This document shows, in pieces, positions 1 through 5,756 of a DNA stretch of 5,820 bases. The position numbers were made by a program, and so were the translations under genes. A model generated the notes under the pieces. It saw nothing but the letters and a program-made list of their open reading frames with translations, had not been told where the DNA came from and did not search any database. This DNA is from an uncultured Porphyromonadaceae bacterium (GTDB taxonomy: Bacteria; Bacteroidota; Bacteroidia; Bacteroidales; Muribaculaceae): the NCBI GenBank assembly GCA_947176545.1, contig CAMWRB010000086.1, forward strand, positions 1 through 5,820, read 5' to 3'. Position 1 is the first letter of the stretch. Every line of letters starts with the position of its first letter.

Positions 1-155
1 ATTAATTTAAAGAATTAAATGCAAATATATAAATGTTTTGGCAGCTTTGCGAAATACTATTGCATACATCAAAAAAAATATACTTTTCTTTCTATACATG
101 TGAAGACCTTGAAGAAATAAATTTTGGTGGCAATTTAGCCACTTAAGAAGATACA
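1..155. other. AT-rich intergenic stretch, no gene seen
   Basis: I see no plausible coding frame here on either strand. The stretch is strongly AT-rich and contains A and T runs, as expected of Bacteroidales intergenic DNA. It holds a possible leftward -7 box (22-29) and a small hairpin, GTGGC (127-131) with GCCAC (138-142), around a six-base loop. Read leftward, that small hairpin is followed by a T-rich run, so it could be a weak secondary terminator behind the main one at 156-192. Confidence 0.6.
22..29 (-). promoter_or_regulatory. Possible leftward -7 promoter box (TATATTTG)
   Basis: On the minus strand these bases read TATATTTG, a full match to the Bacteroidetes -7 consensus TAnnTTTG. 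A weak -33-like TTTCG lies about 21 bases upstream (50-54). If real, it would drive a leftward gene beginning outside the left edge. In such AT-rich DNA a chance match is quite possible. Confidence 0.3.
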
Positions 156-192
156 ACAGCGGCCAATCGTGCTAAAGACGATTGGCCGCTGT
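156..192 (-). terminator. Strong hairpin terminator after ferritin gene
   Basis: A perfect 15-bp inverted repeat pairs 156-170 with 178-192 around a seven-base loop (171-177). The stem core is CAGCGGCCAATCGT, GC-rich compared with its surroundings. It lies 29 bases past the ferritin stop codon. Read leftward, the stem is followed by a moderately T-rich run (TGTATCTTCTT). Read rightward, it is followed by GTTTTTC, so it could work in both directions, although no rightward gene precedes it in the window. Confidence 0.85.
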
Positions 193-221
193 AATGTTTT
201 TCAATTATCCGGGGACCGGCA

Positions 222-728
222 TCAGAGCTGCGGGGCGACGAAGGTGCGGGTCGCGAGCTGGCGGTCTATCTGGTAGAGGCCGGTGCCGTCTTCTCCGACC
301 AGCGTGAGGTCGTCGATTATCTGACGGACGGTGTCTTCCTCCTCAACCTGCTCGGCGATGAAGGTATTCAGCTTCTGACGAGTAGCGAAGTCCTTCTCCT
401 CTTCGGCCATAGCATACAGATTGTTGATAAGGGCTGTCACCTTGCGCTCATGTTCGAGCGTAGCGACAAAGGCCTCCTTGACTGATGCCCATGAATCGGG
501 CACACCGGCTATAGGCTGGAGTACGACCTTACCGTCGCGCGCGTTCAGATAATCCATGATAGCCAAGGCGTGAGCCTGCTCCTCCTGAAACTGCACTCTG
601 AACCAGTTGGCAACTCCGGGACGACCCTCGTGTTCGAAATGGAGCGACATTGCCAGATATAGATATGCTGACCACATCTCGGCATTAACCTGCTCGTTGA
701 GAGCATCTTCTATCTTCTTAAGTAACAT
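222..728 (-). CDS. ftnA: Bacterial non-heme ferritin (FtnA type)
   Basis: A 168-residue cytoplasmic iron-storage protein. In this family 24 subunits form a shell, oxidise Fe(II) at a di-iron ferroxidase centre and store the ferric mineral, which also limits Fenton chemistry. The expected ferroxidase ligands sit at the family's usual positions: E17, E50, H53 (in QEEQAH), E94, and Q127 with E130 (in EQVEEE), plus the conserved Y24. The length is normal for FtnA (about 160-170) and no piece is missing. The absence of a heme-ligand methionine pattern and the presence of the FtnA A/B/C-site layout argue against bacterioferritin or Dps. The ATG at 726-728 starts the normal N-terminus (LLKKIEDALNEQ). 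No Shine-Dalgarno is visible, as is usual in Bacteroidetes. A -7 box lies about 57 bases upstream and a strong hairpin follows the stop, so it is probably monocistronic. Its codons are richer in G and C than those of the genes at the right of the window. Confidence 0.96.
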   Translation of the reverse strand: MLLKKIEDALNEQVNAEMWSAYLYLAMSLHFEHEGRPGVANWFRVQFQEEQAHALAIMDYLNARDGKVVLQPIAGVPDSWASVKEAFVATLEHERKVTALINNLYAMAEEEKDFATRQKLNTFIAEQVEEEDTVRQIIDDLTLVGEDGTGLYQIDRQLATRTFVAPQL

Positions 729-784
729 ATCGGTTTTGATTTATTTATAAAGTTTACTATTTTCAACATTCATAATGAATTGTT

Positions 785-792
785 CAAATATA
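785..792 (-). promoter_or_regulatory. Putative -7 box of the ferritin promoter
   Basis: The minus strand reads TATATTTG, matching the Bacteroidetes -7 consensus TAnnTTTG. No TTTG-like -33 element sits at the usual 19-21-base distance. Transcription would begin near 780, giving a leader of roughly 50 bases before the ferritin ATG. I see no convincing palindromic operator for an iron or peroxide regulator in the leader. Confidence 0.45.
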
Positions 793-822
793 AAACAATA
801 TCTGATACTCTATTGTTTTTTG

Positions 823-830
823 TAATTTTG
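823..830 (+). promoter_or_regulatory. Putative -7 box of mnmD, abutting the start codon
   Basis: The plus strand reads TAATTTTG, matching TAnnTTTG, with the mnmD ATG only four bases later. Bacteroidetes transcription usually begins a few bases past this box, so the mRNA would start at or next to the ATG. No clear -33 TTTG is visible 19-21 bases upstream. It forms a divergent pair with the leftward box at 785-792. Confidence 0.5.
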
Positions 831-834
831 CACC

Positions 835-1497
835 ATGATATTAAACATAGAGACGACATCCGACGGTTCGCCGACATTATATCGTCATGATATTGACGAA
901 CACTATCACTCAGTCAAAGGGGCTGTTGCCGAGAGTCTGCACGTCTATATCAATTCCGGTTGGAGACAAGCGGCCAATCAAAAATCAGATATACGGGTCT
1001 TTGAAGTCGGTTTCGGCACAGGACTCAATGCCGCACTGACAGCAGAAGCGGCTTTGGAGGCCGGAATTTACACTCAATATTACTCCGTCGAGATGTTCCC
1101 GTTACCGGTCTCAACAACGGAACTCTACTCCGAAGTTCTACCCGAAAAATATCGTGATACATTTTCAGCTGTCAATAACGCCATCTGGAACCGGGACTGC
1201 CGGATAAATCCCTGGTTCACCCTCCGCAAGATTAACGGAAATCTCCTGACAATGCAATTGCCGGAGATGATGGATGTTGTCTATTTTGACGCTTTCGCTC
1301 CGGAAAAACAACCTGAGATGTGGGATGAGTCAATCTTTCGCAAAATCTACGATTCAATGACACCCGGAGGAATATTAACCACATACTGCGCCAAAGGCGT
1401 CATACGTCGGATGCTCGCAGACATCGGCTTTAAAACCGAACGTCTCCCCGGCCCTCCCGGCGGCAAAAGAGAAATCCTCCGCGCCCTCCACCCATAA
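835..1497 (+). CDS. mnmD: tRNA 5-methylaminomethyl-2-thiouridine(34) methyltransferase MnmD
   Basis: A 220-residue SAM-dependent methyltransferase of the MnmC1/MnmD family (DUF752, Methyltransf_30). It makes the last methylation of the wobble uridine in certain tRNAs, turning nm5(s2)U into mnm5(s2)U, downstream of MnmE/MnmG. Visible landmarks in order are the N-terminal block ending EHYHSVKGAVAESLHVYI (residues 22-39), the SAM-binding motif I EVGFGTGLN (57-65), the acidic YSVE (83-86), the catalytic-type DAFAP (152-156) with EMWDESIF after it, PGGILTTYCAKG (177-188), and the terminal GGKREILRA (209-217). E. coli carries this domain fused to an FAD oxidase (MnmC2). Here it stands alone, and its length fits the stand-alone family. 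The ATG at 835 keeps the conserved N-terminal block and the next in-frame ATG is far inside, so the start is secure. It is divergent from ferritin and convergent with msrA, one base apart. Confidence 0.93.
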   Translation: MILNIETTSDGSPTLYRHDIDEHYHSVKGAVAESLHVYINSGWRQAANQKSDIRVFEVGFGTGLNAALTAEAALEAGIYTQYYSVEMFPLPVSTTELYSEVLPEKYRDTFSAVNNAIWNRDCRINPWFTLRKINGNLLTMQLPEMMDVVYFDAFAPEKQPEMWDESIFRKIYDSMTPGGILTTYCAKGVIRRMLADIGFKTERLPGPPGGKREILRALHP

Positions 1498-1498
1498 C

Positions 1499-2167
1499 CT
1501 AATTCAGCTTTCGACCAATGGGAGATAACGGCCGTATCCCTCTGCCTCCATTCTCTCTTTCGGTAGCTCCATTCTGCGTTACTTCCCACTGCAACGGGGT
1601 GAGACGCCGGCGCAGCTCCTCCTTATTAGCTATACTGTTCTCTGCACGGTTTACAATATGGTATGGACGGAGATTTTTTGCTTCCATAAACAGTCCTCTG
1701 TCAATATGGCAATATCCTCCGGGATTATTATAAAGATAATCCTGATGGTATTCTTCGGCGGGATAGAAATTACGCAATGGCTCAACCTCTACAGCCAAAG
1801 GACGGGAATACCGACGGGCTACCGCAGCCACCACCGCACTGATTACGGATAAATCATCTTCATCCGTATAATATATGCCCGTGCGGTATTGAGTACCCAC
1901 ATCGTTACCCTGCTTATTGACAGACAACGGATTAATACTGCGGAAATAAAGTGTCAGCAAATCTGAAAGACCAATCCTGTCGGCGTCATAAACGACCTCG
2001 ACTGTCTCAGCTGCCCCTGTCTCACCGGTGCACACCATTTTATACGTCGGATTCTCAACCCGGCTGTTGGCATATCCCGCCACAGTGCGGACGACTCCCG
2101 GCACCAACGACATCAGATGGTCCGTACCCCAGAAGCACCCACCCGCAAGATATATCTTCTTCTCCAT
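1499..2167 (-). CDS. msrA: Peptide methionine sulfoxide reductase MsrA with truncated MsrB tail
   Basis: A 222-residue cytoplasmic enzyme reducing methionine-S-sulfoxide in proteins. The MsrA domain (about 1-157) looks complete: catalytic GCFWG with C11, GYANSRVENPTY (31-42), NKQGNDVGTQYRTGIYY (84-100), FYPAEEYHQDY (134-144), and GGYCHI with C153 as the probable resolving cysteine. After a linker, residues 183-204 (ending LTPLQWEVTQNGATER) match the opening of an MsrB domain, as in fused MsrAB proteins, but the frame then runs through 18 unrelated residues to a stop. The MsrB catalytic part and its zinc-binding CxxC pairs are absent, so only the S-isomer activity is expected. The gene was probably a longer msrAB of 300 or more residues. 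The ATG at 2165-2167 puts the catalytic motif at the normal distance. There is no Shine-Dalgarno. TAATTTTA about 12 bases upstream is a one-mismatch -7 box, which is weak evidence. Confidence 0.93.
   Translation of the reverse strand: MEKKIYLAGGCFWGTDHLMSLVPGVVRTVAGYANSRVENPTYKMVCTGETGAAETVEVVYDADRIGLSDLLTLYFRSINPLSVNKQGNDVGTQYRTGIYYTDEDDLSVISAVVAAVARRYSRPLAVEVEPLRNFYPAEEYHQDYLYNNPGGYCHIDRGLFMEAKNLRPYHIVNRAENSIANKEELRRRLTPLQWEVTQNGATERENGGRGIRPLSPIGRKLN
1504..1621 (-). pseudogene. MsrB domain remnant: both ends kept, middle deleted, frame shifted
   Basis: Two pieces of an MsrB domain are visible. The head, 1556-1621, is in frame with msrA and encodes KEELRRRLTPLQWEVTQ followed by NGATER, the usual MsrB opening. 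The tail, 1504-1551, lies one frame away and encodes MEAEGYGRYLPLVES before a TGA at 1504-1506. An EGYG-type ending after a lysine/arginine-methionine is typical of the extreme C-terminus of MsrB domains. The two pieces almost touch at 1552-1557. The missing core would be roughly 80-100 codons (an estimate from usual MsrB size), holding the zinc cysteines and the catalytic cysteine. The natural reading is an internal deletion whose length was not a multiple of three. AGAATGGAG occurs twice close to the junction and could relate to the event. Confidence 0.72.
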
Positions 2168-2438
2168 ATATTCGCTATAACTAAAATTACCTCAACTTAT
2201 TCAAATAAACGAATGCCATTCGCTCATTGTTCAATCAAAGAGTCAGTAACGCCCTCTCATCAACATCTTAATATATATACATATATGGAGAATCAATAAG
2301 TTTTTTATTGCTGTCGTACGATAAAAGGACGTCACAGACATGAAACGGGGAATAATAGACATTGAGGCTGGAATCAGAAGAGGTTGTGCCAAAAATTTTC
2401 ATTTTGACACAACCTCAATCAGATTCGGGGGACGCAGC
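2168..2438. other. Intergenic region between the BspA-like gene and msrA
   Basis: No gene is supported in these 271 bases. The right part holds a long hairpin (2371-2425) just past the stop of the BspA-like gene. The middle holds AT-rich short repeats of the ATATAT type (2271-2286) and a weak 6-bp hairpin, CAATAA (2294-2299) with TTATTG (2305-2310). The left part is the probable msrA promoter region. There, leftward TTTATTTG and TAATTTTA each match the -7 consensus with one mismatch, so no promoter can be fixed. Confidence 0.6.
2371..2425 (-). terminator. Hairpin terminator after BspA-like gene
   Basis: GAGGTTGTG (2380-2388) pairs with CACAACCTC (2408-2416). After one mismatch the stem continues for five pairs (2390-2394 with 2402-2406) around a seven-base loop. 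An outer five-base complement (GAATC 2371-2375 with GATTC 2421-2425) may lengthen it across an internal bulge. It begins 13-22 bases past the stop of the leftward BspA-like gene, the right place for a transcript end. No clear T-tract follows on either strand, so it may act as a 3'-end stabilising or termination hairpin rather than a classical intrinsic terminator. Confidence 0.65.
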
Positions 2439-4967
2439 TTATTTTACAACAATCTTCGTTGTCTCGTTGCCTTTGCGGAGGATGTATATACCCGGAACAA
2501 GATGATTAATTGAGCTATTCACTTTTGTGCCATTCAGAGTAAATATTTCTACATCCGCGACTTTATCAATAAAGACGGAATCAACCGCGCTTCTATCGGT
2601 TACTGTCACAGTGCAATACGCATTATAGGCGATGTCGAACTCATCAGTTACGGTAAAGTTGATGGTCGTAGTGCCAACAGATACAGCTGTCACCAAACCG
2701 TTCTCAACAGTAGCGACTTCCGGATTGGTAGAAGTCCATTTCTCTGATTTAATGCCGACGTTCTCCGGATTACCTATGGTGGAGACAAGGGTTTCTGTCT
2801 CATTGGTGTTCATGCTGAGCAAATCCTTATTGAGTGTTATGGTAAGCGCTCCCATTTCGCGGAAATCATAGAAGGCTTTCCATCCGTTGTGGTTGGAATA
2901 TGCCAAAGCCCTACCCTTTGGCACATAGACGATAGCATCGTATGGGACCCCATCGAAAGTTCCGTTTCCTGTTGCCGGAGGCGTGGTATTATAAGAATAA
3001 ATAGTTGTCAGACCGCTACAGCCCGAGAAAGCCCTTTGGCCTATTGTGGTGACGGATTCAGGGATAGTCACCGAAGTCAGGCCACTACAATTATAGAAAG
3101 AATAGTTTCCGATAGAAGTAACGTTAAAGGGGATGACAAGATTCGTTATCTCTTCGCCATTAATATAAAGATTATTAACATAGTATAACGGATTAGAATA
3201 TTCATTGCCGAAATTTATACCACAAAGTTGAATAATACACCCAAATTCAGCTTTGGTCAGGTCTCTACAACCCTTGAAAGCATCTTTACCGATAGATTGA
3301 ACAGAGTTTCCAATTGTCACCGAGGTCAGACCGCTGCAGTCCTCGAAAGCCGAACCACCGATTATGGTAACGGATTCGGGGATTGTCACCGAGGTTAAAC
3401 TTCTACAGCCTGAAAAAGCATAATCTGGAATAGCCTTAACATTTTCTCCAATTACTACTTTTTTAATACTATTAGGAAGTGACCCACATTTCAGGCAATT
3501 CTCAGCATTGAAATATAACTCGGTAAGGCGACTACACCCTGAAAAGGCATCGTCGCCTATAGTAGTGACGGATGCAGGTATAGTCACCGAGGTCAGGCCG
3601 CTACAACCTGAAAAAGCAGAGTTGCCGATTTTGGTGACGGATTCGGGAATGGTCACCGAGGTCAGGCGACTACACCCTGTAAAGACATCATCGCCTATAG
3701 TAGTGACGGATTCGGGAATAGTCACCGAGGTCAGGCCGCTACAACCTGAAAAAGCAGAGTTGCCGATTTTGGTGACGGATTCGGGAATGGTCACCGAGGT
3801 CAGGCCGCGACAACCTGAAAAAGCATAGATGCCTATTGCGGTGACGGATTCGGGAATAGTCACCGATGTAAGACCGCTACAGCCTGAAAAAGCATAGTTG
3901 CCTATTGAAGTGACTGAATTCGGGATAGTCACCGAAGTCAGTCCGCTGTAGCCCTCGAAAGCATAGTTGCCTATTGTGGAAACAGAATTAGGTATTACTA
4001 TATCCTTTATTTCCTCCCCATTAATAAACAAGTTATTAGTGAATCTTAGCGGATTAGAGTTCTCATTACCAAAGTCAATTGAGCATAAAGACTCAATGCT
4101 TCCATATTCCGTTTTGTCAAGACCAGAACATCCTGAAAAAGCGTCGTGACCGATGGATGTAACCGAGCCGGGAATAGTCACCGAAGTTAAGCTGATGCAA
4201 CCTGCGAAAGCATTATCGCCAATTTTAGTGACAGAATTGGGTATAATAACAGAAGTCAGTCCGTTACACTCATAAAATGCATAGTTCCCTATTGAATATA
4301 CCGTTTCGGGAATTCTATAATCCCCACTGAAGGTAGAAGGAGCAAAAATAATTTCTGACTTCCCTGAACCGTAAATCCAACCATCTTCAATAATAGCACC
4401 GTTGGGATTATATCCTATGGTAACTCCTGACGGGAATGGGTCGAAGATTGTATTAGGATAGGCTGATTTTATCAACTTGTAACAACCGTTGAAAGCCCGG
4501 ATGCCGATTGAAGTGACGGAGTTGGGTATAGCCACCGAGATCAGGCTGCTGCACTCATAGAAAGCATAATGTCCGATTGAAGTGACAGAGTTAGGAATTA
4601 TCACCGAGGTCAGACTGCTACAATAAACGAAAGCATAATGTCCGATTGAAGTGACGGAGTTGGGTATAGTCACCGAAGTCAGATTTCTACAGTAGCAGAA
4701 AGCATAGTTGCCGATTGAAGTGACTGAATACTCATTTTTACCATCAAAAACGGTGTTCGGAATTATTAGTTCTCCTGATACGTAATTTCCAGGTATCATG
4801 GGCGCAACATCTCCGTCTTTCGTTTGGCAAGTGCCTTCTTCTTCACTGATGACGGTGTAAGTAAGGGTCTGGCCTTCGTAGGTGTATTCGAAGTCGCGGG
4901 CGAAAACCGGTATTGAGGTCAAAAGGATAATCAGGTAAGTCAGGATTCGAGGTATTCTGTTGTTCAT
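2439..4967 (-). CDS. BspA-like leucine-rich-repeat surface protein with Big_2 domain and Por-type C-terminal tail
   Basis: An 842-residue exported protein. Residues 1-23 form a signal peptide (basic NNRIPR, then a hydrophobic stretch ending PVFA before RD). A short N-terminal beta region (24-80) leads into about 19 LRR_5/BspA repeats of 23 residues (about 81-655), following the pattern SVTxIGxxAFxxCxxLTSVTIP. The array is broken by a unique insert (168-224) and by two related inserts (about 285-329 and 572-616) sharing NExSNPL and INGEEI. A bacterial Ig-like (Big_2) domain spans about 707-790. The end (805-842, VEIFTLNGTKV then PGIYILRKG and KIVVK) resembles Por/type IX sorting tails common in Bacteroidales. 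Family members act in adhesion to host matrix, host cells or other bacteria; the ligand here is unknown. The ATG at 4965-4967 is preferred because it begins the signal peptide. An in-frame ATG at 5031-5033 would add 22 residues and overlap the upstream gene. The array includes a recent 138-bp duplication. Confidence 0.92.
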   Translation of the reverse strand: MNNRIPRILTYLIILLTSIPVFARDFEYTYEGQTLTYTVISEEEGTCQTKDGDVAPMIPGNYVSGELIIPNTVFDGKNEYSVTSIGNYAFCYCRNLTSVTIPNSVTSIGHYAFVYCSSLTSVIIPNSVTSIGHYAFYECSSLISVAIPNSVTSIGIRAFNGCYKLIKSAYPNTIFDPFPSGVTIGYNPNGAIIEDGWIYGSGKSEIIFAPSTFSGDYRIPETVYSIGNYAFYECNGLTSVIIPNSVTKIGDNAFAGCISLTSVTIPGSVTSIGHDAFSGCSGLDKTEYGSIESLCSIDFGNENSNPLRFTNNLFINGEEIKDIVIPNSVSTIGNYAFEGYSGLTSVTIPNSVTSIGNYAFSGCSGLTSVTIPESVTAIGIYAFSGCRGLTSVTIPESVTKIGNSAFSGCSGLTSVTIPESVTTIGDDVFTGCSRLTSVTIPESVTKIGNSAFSGCSGLTSVTIPASVTTIGDDAFSGCSRLTELYFNAENCLKCGSLPNSIKKVVIGENVKAIPDYAFSGCRSLTSVTIPESVTIIGGSAFEDCSGLTSVTIGNSVQSIGKDAFKGCRDLTKAEFGCIIQLCGINFGNEYSNPLYYVNNLYINGEEITNLVIPFNVTSIGNYSFYNCSGLTSVTIPESVTTIGQRAFSGCSGLTTIYSYNTTPPATGNGTFDGVPYDAIVYVPKGRALAYSNHNGWKAFYDFREMGALTITLNKDLLSMNTNETETLVSTIGNPENVGIKSEKWTSTNPEVATVENGLVTAVSVGTTTINFTVTDEFDIAYNAYCTVTVTDRSAVDSVFIDKVADVEIFTLNGTKVNSSINHLVPGIYILRKGNETTKIVVK
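3526..3801 (-). repeat. 138-bp tandem duplication within the LRR array (two copies)
   Basis: Copy one is 3526-3663 and copy two is 3664-3801. By eye they differ at six of 138 bases, all within the first 60 bases, and the rest is identical. Each copy encodes two 23-residue LRR units (residues 434-479 and 388-433 of the BspA-like protein), which differ at three amino acids. The similarity continues partly into the next repeat after 3801. This is much closer than the other repeats are to each other, pointing to recent unequal recombination or slippage. Confidence 0.9.
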
Positions 4968-4993
4968 ATCAAAAATTGTTATAGCGACGTTAT

Positions 4994-5674
4994 TTAATGC
5001 ATTAATCCGAAGTATGAGCCCAAATATTGGCATCCGGCGTTAAGGATACATTCAATCAAGATTTTTATCAGTGGTTTCATTACGGAGGTAATCCACCTTT
5101 TTACGCGGCTCAGAATGGCTCTATTGATTTCTTTACTGTTATCACGATTAAGAAATCCCATTATTTTGGATTCCATTTCATTTCTGTTCCCCGATTCAGA
5201 AAGATAGGTCCAATCCATTCTTTCCGGTTCAGACTCGATGCTTCGCTCAATCTGTTCTGATTCAGGAGCCCAATCCACTTTGGGTATCGCCTGCGTCATA
5301 ACAGGAAAATCGTAACGTTTTGCCACTTCGATGATTGAATATTTGGAGCTGGCAGGACGACTGATGAATATAATGAAGATATCAGGGTCTTGACTTAAAA
5401 TATATTCCAAATCAGCATCAGAAAAACTTTTATTTCCTACTATAAGGAATTTCTGATGTCCGTTTGTGAAAGCGATATCATGAGAAGGACTGAAAGTATG
5501 ATAATTTATCCCGATTCGTTCAAGATTCTTCTGCTTAGAGATTTGCTCATTGAGTGATGTTATCAACCCTTCAAATAGAATTTTGGATATGTCTTCATTC
5601 TGCTTTTTACTCAGCCCCGGAACCTTTAAATCGGGATGCACACCGGTGAGCCATAATATTCCTCTTTGTGCCAT
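4994..5674 (-). CDS. Hypothetical protein with hydrophobic C-terminus
   Basis: I do not recognise this 226-residue protein. The first ~130 residues look like a small alpha/beta domain: strands ILWLTGV (6-12), KFLIVG (75-80) and DIFIIFIS (98-105) alternate with helices, and SRPASSKYSIIEVAKRYDFPVM (105-126) resembles a loop-helix-strand step of a Rossmann-like or TIR/SLOG-like fold. That is an impression only, and no catalytic motif is identified. Residues 131-185 are charged and low in hydrophobicity, with ESEQIERSIESEPERMD suggesting a flexible or helical linker. The end, about 195-224 (ITSVMKPLIKILIECILNAG onward), is hydrophobic with two lysines and could be a membrane-associated or amphipathic helix. 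No signal peptide is seen. I chose the ATG at 5672-5674 because AT-rich lead-in typical of this phylum precedes it; the frame stays open to the window edge. The BspA-like gene follows after 26 bases, so co-transcription is possible. Its codons are more AT-rich than those of ferritin. Confidence 0.7.
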   Translation of the reverse strand: MAQRGILWLTGVHPDLKVPGLSKKQNEDISKILFEGLITSLNEQISKQKNLERIGINYHTFSPSHDIAFTNGHQKFLIVGNKSFSDADLEYILSQDPDIFIIFISRPASSKYSIIEVAKRYDFPVMTQAIPKVDWAPESEQIERSIESEPERMDWTYLSESGNRNEMESKIMGFLNRDNSKEINRAILSRVKRWITSVMKPLIKILIECILNAGCQYLGSYFGLMH

Positions 5675-5756
5675 TGAATTGATAGTTAATGTCTTGCCTA
5701 CTTCCTTTCGAGCGATTCGGCATTCTCTCGTCCTCGCCGGCACCGGAACATGGAGA

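Noticed and set aside
1347..1589. 80-residue minus-strand open frame overlapping the ends of mnmD and msrA
   Set aside because: It is mostly antisense to the conserved mnmD C-terminus and runs in a third frame relative to both MsrB remnants; no recognisable protein.
2294..2310. Small hairpin CAATAA/TTATTG in the msrA upstream region
   Set aside because: Six A/T-rich pairs in AT-rich DNA are expected by chance; no gene end is next to it.
2314..2321. 8-base palindrome TCGTACGA as an operator
   Set aside because: Too short, single copy, and far from a supported promoter.
3508..3828. Plus-strand 106-residue open frame with an internal 46-residue repeat
   Set aside because: It is the antisense of the LRR repeats; its periodicity follows from the 138-bp unit, and the minus-strand reading gives a well-formed exported protein.
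3000..4700. Regularly spaced similar sequences, superficially like a CRISPR array
   Set aside because: The period is about 69 bases, in frame with 23-residue LRR units, and the repeats are imperfect with no unrelated spacers or cas genes.
4968..5033. Longer start for the BspA-like protein at 5033
   Set aside because: The extra 22 residues would precede the signal peptide and overlap the upstream gene; the ATG at 4967 begins a normal signal peptide.
5027..5260. Plus-strand 77-residue open frame
   Set aside because: Antisense to the unknown gene, no start context or recognisable product.
5675..5743. GTG start at 5743 for the unknown gene, adding 23 residues
   Set aside because: The added residues are rich in arginine and look off-frame, GTG is a less common start, and the ATG at 5674 has a more typical AT-rich lead-in. 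Not fully excluded.
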